DNA of 38,935 nucleotides. It comes from Thermoleophilia bacterium UBA6103 (GTDB lineage Bacteria; Actinomycetota; Thermoleophilia; UBA2241). The stretch lies in assembly GCA_002423545.1 (NCBI GenBank), contig DIWP01000047.1, positions 1-38,935 on the forward strand. Reading direction: 5' to 3'. Each line of letters starts with the position of its first letter. The stretch's first letter is position 1. Below the pieces are notes generated by a model, which was not told the origin of the DNA, searched no databases, and saw only the letters and a program-made list of their open reading frames with translations. This document shows, piece by piece, positions 1-7,061 of the stretch. The translations under genes and the position numbers were made by a program.

Positions 1-1
1 G

Positions 2-94
2 GAGAAAGAGAAATTCGTGCACGAAGTTGATGCGCGATGTCCGATCTCTGACAATATCAGCAATAAGAGCACGATCAAATTCGTGGTGGAGTAA
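2..94 (+). CDS. OsmC-family protein, C-terminal fragment
   Basis: The first 30 codons of the window read in frame to a TAA at 92-94 and start upstream of the window. The visible residues include a Cys-Pro-Ile-Ser segment (CPISDNISNKS) followed by a short beta strand (TIKFVVE). This resembles the C-terminal end of OsmC/Ohr-type thiol peroxidases, where the second redox cysteine sits in a CPxSxxL-like motif. The stop is 5 nt before the next start, so the two genes are probably co-transcribed. The match rests on one short motif, so the family call is tentative. Confidence 0.5.
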   Translation, partial: EKEKFVHEVDARCPISDNISNKSTIKFVVE

Positions 95-99
95 AGATA

Positions 100-1149
100 G
101 TGAACAGTACCGGTGTACATCCTCTCATGCCAGATAGTGAGACACCGGCTGAGGTGTTGGTCGGGCGTAAATTGCACGATCTTCGTACCCGTCGAGGTTA
201 CTCACTGCGCGCACTTGCTGAGCGCAGTGGCTTGAATGTAAACACGCTCAGCCTTGTCGAGAATGGGAAGACATCCCCCTCGGTGAGCACGCTGCAGCAG
301 TTGGCACTCGCCCTGGAAGTGCCGCTCTCTTCATTCTTCGAAAAAGAACCGGAGGAAAAGCAAGTGGTTTTCACACCATTCAATAACCGTCCGCATACTG
401 CCTTTGGCAGCACACAGATGCAGAACCTGGGTAAAGATCTTGCTGGTAGTGCTGTTCAGCCATTCGTGGTTAGCATCAAACCTGGTATGGGCAGCGGTGA
501 TCACATGATCGTTCATACCGGTCATGAGTTTGTTTACTGCCTGAGCGGCTGTATCCATTATCGCATCCAGCAGGAAGATTATTCATTAGAGGCAGGGGAC
601 TGCCTTGTGTTCGAGGCGCATCTGCCGCATTGCTGGGAAAATATCAGCGAGGAGGATGCCCAAATTTTACTCATCTTCTACCCCTCCGATACGCGTGAAG
701 AGCCGGATGGGCACCATTTCTCGCTTGAATCCATGAAAAAGGAGTTAACTATGAAAATTGCAGTTATTACAGAGGACAGCAAGACCATCAGCCAGCATTT
801 CGGGCGTGCCCCCTATTACCTGGTACTGACCATCGAAGAAGGCAAGATCGTGAATCGCGAGCTGCGTGATAAGATGGGGCACACTCACTTCAGCGCCCAG
901 CATAGTTCAGAAGAATCTCAATCTACCGGGCATGGTACAGACGCTGCTTCGCACAGCAAGCATGTCAGCATGGCAGACATCATTGCGGACTGCAAAGCCC
1001 TGTTATGCGGCGGTATGGGCATGGGCGCCTACGAAAGCATGCGTCGCCTCAACATCCAGCCAATAGTCACAGACATGCAGGATATTGACAGTGCCGTCCA
1101 GGCATTCCTTAACGGAAAGCTGATCGATCACACCGAACTGCTGCATTAA
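100..1149 (+). CDS. XRE-cupin transcription regulator fused to a NifX/ORP-like metal-cluster domain
   Basis: 349 aa with three domains. A Cro/CI-type helix-turn-helix (about 20-80, including LRTRRGYSLRALAERSG and TSPSVSTLQQLA) is followed by a cupin_2 barrel (about 110-200, with histidines in HTGHEFVYCLSG and HLPHCWEN). The third part is a complete dinitrogenase iron-molybdenum cofactor-like domain (PF02579 type) from Met218, with the FGRAPYYLV motif and a His/Ser-rich insert. XRE-cupin proteins normally repress or activate genes in response to a small ligand. Here the third domain suggests sensing of a metal cluster or of the proteins that carry it (inference). GTG at 100 is chosen because GGAG lies 8 nt upstream; ATG at 127 is an alternative. 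A good internal ribosome-binding site precedes Met218, so the NifX domain may also be made alone. Confidence 0.8.
   Translation: MNSTGVHPLMPDSETPAEVLVGRKLHDLRTRRGYSLRALAERSGLNVNTLSLVENGKTSPSVSTLQQLALALEVPLSSFFEKEPEEKQVVFTPFNNRPHTAFGSTQMQNLGKDLAGSAVQPFVVSIKPGMGSGDHMIVHTGHEFVYCLSGCIHYRIQQEDYSLEAGDCLVFEAHLPHCWENISEEDAQILLIFYPSDTREEPDGHHFSLESMKKELTMKIAVITEDSKTISQHFGRAPYYLVLTIEEGKIVNRELRDKMGHTHFSAQHSSEESQSTGHGTDAASHSKHVSMADIIADCKALLCGGMGMGAYESMRRLNIQPIVTDMQDIDSAVQAFLNGKLIDHTELLH
736..753 (+). promoter_or_regulatory. Internal ribosome-binding site and in-frame ATG
   Basis: AAAAAGGAG (736-744) stands 6 nt ahead of ATG at 751, which is in frame with the upstream regulator. The protein starting there (MKIAVITEDS...) begins exactly where a free-standing NifX-family protein would begin. 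This is either the relic of a former gene boundary or a working second start. Confidence 0.6.
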
Positions 1150-1196
1150 ACCTATGAAGTCAATTCATTGAAAACCTGATAAATTATGGAGGCAGG

Positions 1197-1526
1197 ATGA
1201 TTCTAATAATCACTGCACAAGATTCAAAACTTGAAAGCCCGGTTGAAAGACGATTCGGCAGATGTCCCTGGTTCATAAAAATGGACACCGAAACCAACCA
1301 ATGGGAAGCATTTGCCAATCCAGGCATAAACCTTTCAGGTGGCGCCGGTGTGGCTGCCGCCCAATTCGTGGTTGACAAGAAAGCTGATGCCGTTATCAGC
1401 GGCGATTTTGGTCCGAATGCCTTTGGTGCATTCCAGGCTGCAGGCATCAAGATGATCCGTTTCAATGACGGTATAACCACAGTGGATGATGCAGTTCAGA
1501 AATTCAATAAAGGTGAACTCAAGTAA
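1197..1526 (+). CDS. NifX/ORP-like dinitrogenase iron-molybdenum cofactor-binding family protein
   Basis: 109 aa, a single PF02579-type domain. It opens with a beta strand (ILIITAQD), followed by VERRFGRCPWFI and the GGAGVAAAQFVVDKKADAVISG core typical of the family. Members such as NifX, the C-terminus of NifB and the orange protein (ORP) of sulfate reducers bind Mo/Fe or Mo/Cu-sulfur clusters. With no nifHDK here, an ORP-like role is more likely than nitrogenase cofactor synthesis. Cys23 next to FGR is a possible ligand (inference). GGAGG at 1188-1192 lies 4 nt before the ATG. It follows the fusion regulator by 47 nt and precedes a methyltransferase-like gene by 14 nt. Confidence 0.85.
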   Translation: MILIITAQDSKLESPVERRFGRCPWFIKMDTETNQWEAFANPGINLSGGAGVAAAQFVVDKKADAVISGDFGPNAFGAFQAAGIKMIRFNDGITTVDDAVQKFNKGELK

Positions 1527-1540
1527 TAGAAGAATGACTC

Positions 1541-2036
1541 ATGAGTAAGCATGAGTGTAAGGGGTTGATCATAGCAGCCAGCCTCCTGATCGTCGTGCAG
1601 TATGTTCTGGCTTTCTTCATTATTAAGCTGCAGGGTTATTCCATTCTCCAAGGGATTGGTTGGGTGATCTTGCTATTTTTCCATCCTCTTTGGTTTTGCG
1701 CCCATTCTTATTTTACGTCGCAAGGGTGGTGTTTCTGATGGACAAAGTTATGTCCATACAACAAAGCTGGTCGACACAAGTCTTTATGCAATCGTTCGGC
1801 ACCCACAGTACACCGCAGGTATCCTTTTCAACCTGGCGCTTATGCTCTTCTCGCAACACTGGCTTGTCATCCTGGTCGGCGCTCTCTCTGCAGGCTTAAT
1901 ATACCTGGATATTCAGGCAGCAGACCAGGAAGGCATCAAGAAGTTTGGTGCGGAATACCAGGAATACATGCACCGTGTGCCACAGGTCAACTTTATATCG
2001 GGGTTTATCCGACTTATACAACAGAGGAAACAATGA
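1541..2036 (+). pseudogene. Isoprenylcysteine methyltransferase-like membrane protein, frameshifted
   Basis: The gene reads 46 codons from ATG 1541 in one frame (MSKHECKGLIIAASLL..., a membrane helix). It then continues in the next frame, from about 1680 to the stop at 2034-2036. The second frame contains DTSLYAIVRHPQYTAG, the SAM-binding RHPxY motif of the ICMT/PEMT/DUF1295 methyltransferases, then membrane helices and an EYxxYMxRVP tail. Removing one T from the TTTTT run at 1676-1680 would give one uninterrupted protein of 164 aa, a normal length. It is therefore either a single-base indel in the genome or a homopolymer sequencing error. The end overlaps the next start by 4 nt (ATGA), which argues that the gene was recently intact and translationally coupled. 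Confidence 0.75.
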
Positions 2037-2914
2037 AAATTGCAGTAGCCAGCGGTAAAGGGGGTACGGGGAAAACCACCATCGCCGTCAGTCTTGCACT
2101 CAGCCTTGCAGATCAGGCAGATGTCTGGCTGATGGATTGCGACGTGGAGGCACCCAACGCCCATCTTTTCCTCAACCCACCCCTCGATAAGCAGACAGAT
2201 GCAGTCATCCACATCCCACAGATCGACACGGAAAAATGCACACTCTGTGGGAAATGCGTCGAGGTCTGTCAATTTCATGCCCTTGCAAAAGTGGGCAAGT
2301 CCATCCTGGTCTTCCCGCAGCTCTGCCACGGCTGTGGAAGCTGTACGCTTAACTGTCCTGAGAAAGCCATCAGAGAGATACCCAACCCGATCGGTTTGCT
2401 TGAAGCGGGAACCACTGATAGTGGAATTCACTTTGCGCATGGTATGCTGACCATCAGTGAGCCGATGTCTACCCCAATTATCCGCCAGCTCAAACAATGG
2501 GAACACCCCCCACAGGATGCTGTCATTATCCTGGATGCACCACCGGGTGCCTCATGCTCCGTGGTCGAGACTCTCCACGGTGTTGATTTTGCCCTACTGG
2601 TGACCGAGCCAACCCCTTTTGGTCTTCATGACCTCAAGCAAATGGTAGGCATTGTAGAGGATATGGATATCCCCGCCGGGATCGTTATCAACCGGGAGGA
2701 TGGCAGTTTCCCTCCCCTCAATGATTACTGCAGGGAGAACAGTTTGCCTGTCATGCTGCACATTCCCTATGAACGCCGCATTGCCGAAGGGATCGCCAGG
2801 GGTGATAACCTGACAGAGATCCACCCAAAATACCTTGCCGCTTTACGAAAAGTCTTTGATGATATCAAGCAAATCATCCATGACCAAAACCAGGCAGCGG
2901 AGAAGAAGGTGTAG
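2033..2914 (+). CDS. MinD/ParA-type ATPase with inserted 2[4Fe-4S] ferredoxin domain
   Basis: 293 aa. Deviant Walker A (GKGGTGKTT, residues 8-16) with the signature lysine, then DCDVEAPNAHLF. A ferredoxin insert has Cys69/72/75/79 and Cys98/101/104/108, in CTLCGKCVEVC and CHGCGSCTLNCPEKA. Walker B/A' follows as VIILDAPPGASC. This architecture is the MinD-like component of ORP-type loci in anaerobes, usually present as two paralogues, as here (see 3303-4193). The proteins probably couple ATP hydrolysis to delivery or positioning of an Fe-S or Mo-S cluster protein; the exact reaction is unknown. ATG overlaps the preceding stop (ATGA). Moderate-GC codon use matches the first 3.3 kb. Confidence 0.9.
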   Translation: MKIAVASGKGGTGKTTIAVSLALSLADQADVWLMDCDVEAPNAHLFLNPPLDKQTDAVIHIPQIDTEKCTLCGKCVEVCQFHALAKVGKSILVFPQLCHGCGSCTLNCPEKAIREIPNPIGLLEAGTTDSGIHFAHGMLTISEPMSTPIIRQLKQWEHPPQDAVIILDAPPGASCSVVETLHGVDFALLVTEPTPFGLHDLKQMVGIVEDMDIPAGIVINREDGSFPPLNDYCRENSLPVMLHIPYERRIAEGIARGDNLTEIHPKYLAALRKVFDDIKQIIHDQNQAAEKKV

Positions 2915-2916
2915 AC

Positions 2917-3306
2917 ATGCCTCAATTATCTAAAGGCGGCAAGTGGGTTTTCGGCTGGGTGATCATTGGGGAAAAAGGTGAGATAAGAATCCCGCACGAT
3001 GCCTGCCTTGAGTATGGTTTTGAAGATGGCATGCGGGTTGGCTTTACAAATGGCAGCCGCCGTTCTGGTGGTTTCGCCATGGGTAACGCACATGCCCTTC
3101 TGAATTCAAAAATCCAAACTCGTCTTATCGCCTACGGCATAATTGAAAAAGACCAAATGGTCATCCTTCCGAAAGAGCTTGGTGCCAAACCCTTAGAAAA
3201 TTACCTGGCTGTTCGTGGCAGCGGGCTCGCCCTGGGTTTCATCCAGCAGGGACCTATTTTTGAAATTGCGCAGGAATATCAAGGAATCGAGATGTTCACA
3301 CCATGA
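2917..3306 (+). CDS. Hypothetical protein between two MinD-Fd ATPases, possibly AbrB-like
   Basis: 129 aa, no family recognised with certainty. Two segments look like AbrB/SpoVT swapped-hairpin strands: GWVIIGEKGEIRIPHDACLEYGF near the N-terminus and MVILPKELGAKPLENYLAVRG in the second half. A Gly/Arg patch (NGSRRSGGFAMG) lies between them. This could be an internally duplicated AbrB-like fold acting as a small regulator or partner of the ATPases, but that is a guess from strand pattern. ATG is 2 nt after the previous stop and the TGA overlaps the next ATG, so it sits tightly between the two ATPases and is probably made in proportion to them. It is the last gene wholly within the moderate-GC part. 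Confidence 0.65.
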   Translation: MPQLSKGGKWVFGWVIIGEKGEIRIPHDACLEYGFEDGMRVGFTNGSRRSGGFAMGNAHALLNSKIQTRLIAYGIIEKDQMVILPKELGAKPLENYLAVRGSGLALGFIQQGPIFEIAQEYQGIEMFTP

Positions 3307-4193
3307 AACAATTAGTTATCCTCAGCGGGAAGGGCGGCACCGGCAAGACCAGCGTGGTGGCGGCGTTGTCGCGGCTCGCCGGCCGCTCCGTGCTGGCCGA
3401 CTGCGACGTCGATGCCGCCGACCTGCACCTGGTGATGTCTCCCGAGCCGGGCGAGCCGCACGAGTTCTCGGGCCGCTCCCAGGCGGTCGCCGATCCGCAG
3501 CGCTGCACGGACTGCGGCCTCTGCGTGGAGCACTGCCGTTTCTCGGCCCTGTCGCTCGACCCGCTGCGCGTCGACGGCATCGCCTGCGAAGGCTGCGGGC
3601 TCTGCGCCCGCATCTGCCCGGAGGAGGCGCTGAGCATGCAGCCGGTGGTCAACGGCGAGTGGCGCGTGTCGCAGACCAGCTGGGGGCCGCTGGTGCATGC
3701 GGCGCTCGGCATCGCCGAGGACAACTCCGGCAAGCTCGTCACTCTCGTCCGCGCCGAGGCCCGGCGTGTGGCCGACGAGGACGGCCTCGATCTGATACTC
3801 GTCGATGGGTCGCCCGGCATCGGCTGTCCGGTCATCGCCTCGCTCTCCGGCGCCTCGATGGTGCTCGTCGTCACCGAGCCGACCATCGCCGGACGCCACG
3901 ATCTCGGTCGGGTCCTCGGACTCGTCCAGCACTTCCACCTGCCGTTCGCGGTGTGCATCAACAAGTACGATCTCAACGCCGAGATGGCACAGGAGATCGA
4001 GGTGGGGGCGTCCGAGGCCGGGGCGCGGTTCGTGGCTCGCATACGCCACGATCGGGCGGTCACCGACGCCATGGTCGCCGGGAAGAGCGTGATCGACCGC
4101 TCGCGCGAGGGCGCGGCAGCCGATCTGATCGAGATGTGGACACAGCTGAGCGACGAGCTGCAGGCGGTCGCGATGGAAGCACAAGGAAGGTGA
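3303..4193 (+). CDS. Second MinD-type ATPase with 2[4Fe-4S] domain; composition switches within its P-loop
   Basis: 296 aa. Deviant Walker A at residues 9-17 (GKGGTGKTS), DCDVDAADLHL, ferredoxin cysteines 68/71/74/78 and 95/98/101/105, then LILVDGSPGIGCP and VVTEPT. It is the paralogous partner of the ATPase at 2033-2914; the two probably form a heterodimer, as proposed for ORP-type ATPases. The first six codons (ATG AAA CAA TTA GTT ATC) match the A+T-richer DNA upstream. From the P-loop on, the codons are almost all G/C-ending. The reading frame is intact across the switch, which is why an assembly join at a shared P-loop k-mer or homologous recombination must be considered. ATG overlaps the previous TGA. 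Confidence 0.88.
   Translation: MKQLVILSGKGGTGKTSVVAALSRLAGRSVLADCDVDAADLHLVMSPEPGEPHEFSGRSQAVADPQRCTDCGLCVEHCRFSALSLDPLRVDGIACEGCGLCARICPEEALSMQPVVNGEWRVSQTSWGPLVHAALGIAEDNSGKLVTLVRAEARRVADEDGLDLILVDGSPGIGCPVIASLSGASMVLVVTEPTIAGRHDLGRVLGLVQHFHLPFAVCINKYDLNAEMAQEIEVGASEAGARFVARIRHDRAVTDAMVAGKSVIDRSREGAAADLIEMWTQLSDELQAVAMEAQGR
3318..3350. other. Compositional breakpoint (moderate GC to high GC)
   Basis: Hand counts give 25/60 G+C at 3241-3300 and 47/60 at 3361-3420. The change occurs in the stretch encoding ILSGKGGTGKT, a motif whose DNA can be identical in unrelated genomes. Everything to the right stays GC-rich to the end of the window. Confidence 0.85.
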
Positions 4194-4200
4194 GCGGGTC

Positions 4201-5202
4201 ATGAGCGACGCGGGTCAAGGCAGGAGCGACGCAGGACGAGGCGGCGGTGCGCCGGGGCGCGGGGCGGCGGGGCAGGACGGCTCGGCCGCGCGCGGCTGTC
4301 CCGAGCACCAGACGGCGGTGGCATCAGAAGAAGAGCGCATGAAGCAGCGGCTCGCGTGCATCCATCACAAGATCGTCGTGCTGTCCGGCAAGGGTGGTGT
4401 CGGCAAGAGCACCGTGGCCGTCAACCTCGCCGTGGCGCTGGCGGACAAGGGCATGCAGGTGGGACTGCTCGACATCGACCTGCACGGGCCGAGCGTCCCC
4501 AAGATGCTGCATCTCGAGGGCTGGCGCCCCCAGGGCGGGGACGGAGGCCTGCTGCCGGTCGACTTCACCGCCAACCTCAAGGTCATGTCGATCGGTTTTC
4601 TGCTGCCGTCGGATGACCAGGCGGTCATCTGGCGCGGGCCGCGCAAGTACTCGATGATCCGCCAGTTCCTGGCCGACGTCGAGTGGGGTGAGCTCGACTA
4701 CCTCATCGTCGACGCACCGCCCGGCACCGGCGACGAGCCGCTGGCCATCCTCGAGCTGCTCGGCGACATCGACGGCGCCGTCGTGGTCACGACGCCGCAG
4801 CAGCTCGCCATCACAGACGTCCGCAAGTCGATCGCCTTCTGCCGCGAGCTGGGCTGTCGGGTGCTCGGTATCGTCGAGAACATGGGCGCCTTCGTGTGCC
4901 CGCATTGTGGCGGGACGGTCGAGGTGTTCGGCGGTCGTGGCGGCGAGGCCCTGGCGCGGGAGGCCGACGTACCGTTCCTGGGCACGATCCCGGTCGATCC
5001 GGCGGTCTCGATCGCCGGCGACAGCGGGCGTCCGTACCTGCTGGCGAAGACGTCGCTGGCGTCCGCCGAGGCGTTCCGGGCGGCGATCGCGCCGCTGCTG
5101 GCACTCGACGACAGGACGGCGGCGTCAGAGGCCGGCGCTCAGGCGGCGGCGGCCGCGTCTCAGGAAGGATCGACCGCCACCGCTTCGCAGGAGGGCTCGT
5201 GA
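4201..5202 (+). CDS. mrp: Mrp/ApbC (NBP35-type) Fe-S cluster carrier ATPase
   Basis: 333 aa. P-loop GKGGVGKST at 63-71, DIDLHGPSVPKML, VDAPPGTGDEPLAI (Walker B region), and a C-terminal CPHC pair (Cys233/Cys236) in ENMGAFVCPHCGG. This pair bridges a 4Fe-4S cluster between two subunits in the family. Mrp/ApbC proteins receive and hand over Fe-S clusters to target proteins. Residues 1-46 are an extra Gly/Arg-rich leader with one Cys (33), and the last 35 residues are Ala/Ser/Glu low complexity. ATG 4201 has AAGGTGAG upstream; Met47 would give a family-length N-terminus. It lies 7 nt after the second MinD-Fd gene, so the two are one operon. Confidence 0.9.
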   Translation: MSDAGQGRSDAGRGGGAPGRGAAGQDGSAARGCPEHQTAVASEEERMKQRLACIHHKIVVLSGKGGVGKSTVAVNLAVALADKGMQVGLLDIDLHGPSVPKMLHLEGWRPQGGDGGLLPVDFTANLKVMSIGFLLPSDDQAVIWRGPRKYSMIRQFLADVEWGELDYLIVDAPPGTGDEPLAILELLGDIDGAVVVTTPQQLAITDVRKSIAFCRELGCRVLGIVENMGAFVCPHCGGTVEVFGGRGGEALAREADVPFLGTIPVDPAVSIAGDSGRPYLLAKTSLASAEAFRAAIAPLLALDDRTAASEAGAQAAAAASQEGSTATASQEGS

Positions 5203-5254
5203 GTCAAGCTCCAGCGTGTGTGGCGGGACATGGATGACGAGAGAGGTGAGTGAC

Positions 5255-5854
5255 ATGAGAGTACTTATCAGCGCGCAGGCGCCCGATATCACGGCGCCGC
5301 TGGATCCGCGCTTCGGCAGGGCGGCCCACTTCGTGGTCGTCGACGCCGAGACCGGCGAGTGGCAGGCGCATGCCAACCCGGCGGCTATGGCCGGCCACGG
5401 CGCCGGCATCGAGGCGGCGCGGTTCGCCGTGGACCAGGGTGTCGAGGCCGTGATCACCGGGGCCACCGGCCCCAACGCCTTCCGCACGCTTGAGGCTGCG
5501 GGAGTGCTCGTGTTCCAGGCGCCGGCCGGAACGGTTGCCGACGCGCTGGAGGCGTGGCGGGGTAACGAGCTGCCGGCTGCCGGCCAGCCGACCGCGCCGG
5601 CGCATGCCGGCATGGCGCCACAGGCGCCGGGCGCGGGCGCCGGGTCCGGTGGCGGCGGTGGAGCCGGCATGGGCCGCGGCGGCGGCGCCGGCATGGGTGG
5701 CGGCGGTGGTGCCGGCATGGGCCGTGGCGGCGGTGGCGGAATGGGTCGCGGCGGCGGTGGCGGCGGTGGAGCCGGCATGGGCCGCGGCGGCGGTGGCGGC
5801 GGCGGCGCCGGGATGGGCGGCGGACGTGGCCGCGGTGGCCAGGGACGCGGCTGA
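5255..5854 (+). CDS. NifX/ORP-like protein with long Gly/Met/Arg-rich tail
   Basis: 199 aa. Residues 1-105 form a PF02579-type domain (RVLISAQAP, LDPRFGRAAHFVVVD, GAGIEAARFAVDQGVEAVITG, GPNAFRTLEAAGV) closely resembling the free-standing protein at 1197-1526. From about residue 120 to the end the sequence is almost only Gly with periodic Ala, Met and Arg (GAGMGRGGG-type units), encoded by GGC/GGT repeats at about 5640-5850. The tail may be flexible, metal-binding or nucleic-acid-binding; nothing in the sequence decides which. ATG 5255 is chosen because the domain begins there and AGGTGAG precedes it; the frame is open further upstream, but over the mrp gene. Confidence 0.85.
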   Translation: MRVLISAQAPDITAPLDPRFGRAAHFVVVDAETGEWQAHANPAAMAGHGAGIEAARFAVDQGVEAVITGATGPNAFRTLEAAGVLVFQAPAGTVADALEAWRGNELPAAGQPTAPAHAGMAPQAPGAGAGSGGGGGAGMGRGGGAGMGGGGGAGMGRGGGGGMGRGGGGGGGAGMGRGGGGGGGAGMGGGRGRGGQGRG

Positions 5855-5882
5855 TCGCCGGGGCGCGTAGAATCGAGGAAGC

Positions 5883-6245
5883 ATGAGTACGGCACGGCAG
5901 CCATGTGACGGCGGTGGGCGCCGCTATCGCCGGCGAGGTCCCGGCGGCGGTCGTGGCGGCCGCATGGGACGAAAGACCAGCGCCGGCGCCCTGACGGCGG
6001 TCGGCGCGTATCTGGCCAACGACCTGCGCGACCCGGAAGGGCTGGCTCGACCGGTCCTGAGGCGGGCGGCGCAGGCGCTGGCGGCTTCCCGACGGGCGGC
6101 TCTGCACAAGGCCGGGGCCGCGTACCTGCGCCTCGACCCGCCGGCTGCGCCGGCGCTGGAGCCGGTGCCGGTGCCGGAACAGGACGAGATCATCGACGCG
6201 ACGATCGTCGAAGTGCTGGAGCCGGACGAGGAGGCGCGCGGATAG
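5883..6245 (+). CDS. Hypothetical Arg/Gly-leader protein in the ORP-like cluster
   Basis: 120 aa, no family recognised. Residues 8-30 are an Arg/Gly-rich leader (RRYRRRGPGGGRGGRMGRK). Next comes a helical Ala/Leu/Arg-rich middle with TAVGAYLANDLRDPEGL and RRAAQALAASRRAAL. The C-terminus is acidic (QDEIIDATIVEVLEPDEEA). The ATG has GAGGAAG upstream and the stop abuts the GTG of the next gene with no gap, which supports a real gene co-translated with the DUF134 regulator. The mixed basic head and acidic tail suggest a small adaptor, but no function can be assigned. Confidence 0.6.
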   Translation: MSTARQPCDGGGRRYRRRGPGGGRGGRMGRKTSAGALTAVGAYLANDLRDPEGLARPVLRRAAQALAASRRAALHKAGAAYLRLDPPAAPALEPVPVPEQDEIIDATIVEVLEPDEEARG

Positions 6246-6965
6246 GTGGGCAGGCCACCCCTGAAGCGGACTATCGCGCGGCTGCCGAAGGCGGTCTTCT
6301 TCAAGCCTGCGGGCGTACGCGCCCGCGAGCTGGAGCAGGTCGCTCTCGGCGTCGATGAGGTCGAGGCTTTGCGCCTGGTCGATCTGGAAGGGCTGAGTCA
6401 CGAGGCGGCGGCGGCCGACCTCGGCGTCTCGCGCCAGACGGTCGGCCGCGTCGTGGAGCGGGCGCGCCGCAAGGTCGCCGACGCCCTGGTCAACGGCAAG
6501 GCGGTCGTCATCGGCGGCGGCGCCTACGCGGTCGCGGACCTGCGCATCTGCACCGCCTGCGGCTACCGCTGGGCGGCCGCCACAGCGAGTGGCGGCGCCG
6601 TCCAGACCGGGCCGACGGCGATGCCGACGCTGATCGCTCGCGCCTCATCTGCCAGCACCACGCCCGGTCCCGGCGAGGATGTCGTCGAAGCGTGCCCGGC
6701 GTGCGGCTCGACCGCCATCCGGACGTGCCTTGGCGGCGCGGGTAGCAGGGGCGGCCGCGGTCGCGGCGCCGGCAGAGGTCCCGGCTGCGCGCCGGGTCGC
6801 GGACCGGACTCCGCTGTGGACGGCTCGGGTGAGCCTCGCGGGGCAGGAGCTGGTCGCGGCCCCGGTGGAGGTCGTGGGCCGGGCGGCGCCGGCGGGTCGC
6901 GCGGTACCGCGGGCGGGCGTGGCGCCCATGGATCGCGCGGCGGCGGCCGACGGGAGCGAGGTTGA
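6246..6965 (+). CDS. DUF134 family HTH regulator with zinc ribbon and Gly/Arg tail
   Basis: 239 aa. Residues 1-90 match the DUF134 (PF02001) pattern: GRPPLKR at the start, FKPAGVRARELEQVALGVDEVEALRLVDLEGLSHEAAAADLGVSRQTVGRVVERARRKVADAL in the middle (a sigma-70-region-4-like helix-turn-helix) and GKAVVIGGG. Then CTACGY and CPACGS make a probable zinc ribbon (about residues 102-160), and a long Gly/Arg tail follows. DUF134 genes commonly sit beside NifX and Mrp genes in anaerobes and are thought to regulate them. The GTG start follows the preceding TAG directly. The tail is much longer than the core family requires. Confidence 0.85.
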   Translation: MGRPPLKRTIARLPKAVFFKPAGVRARELEQVALGVDEVEALRLVDLEGLSHEAAAADLGVSRQTVGRVVERARRKVADALVNGKAVVIGGGAYAVADLRICTACGYRWAAATASGGAVQTGPTAMPTLIARASSASTTPGPGEDVVEACPACGSTAIRTCLGGAGSRGGRGRGAGRGPGCAPGRGPDSAVDGSGEPRGAGAGRGPGGGRGPGGAGGSRGTAGGRGAHGSRGGGRRERG

Positions 6966-7061
6966 CGGCTCATCGCGGTCGTGCGTGAAATGGAGTGGTC
7001 TGATGTCGTCTGATCCGGACCAGCTCCGGTCGATGAATGATCGCGAGACAAAGGGAGATAC

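Noticed and set aside
4688..5254. Extended reading frame ahead of the NifX protein with the Gly-rich tail
   Set aside because: It overlaps the mrp gene out of frame; the family domain starts at 5255 with its own Shine-Dalgarno.
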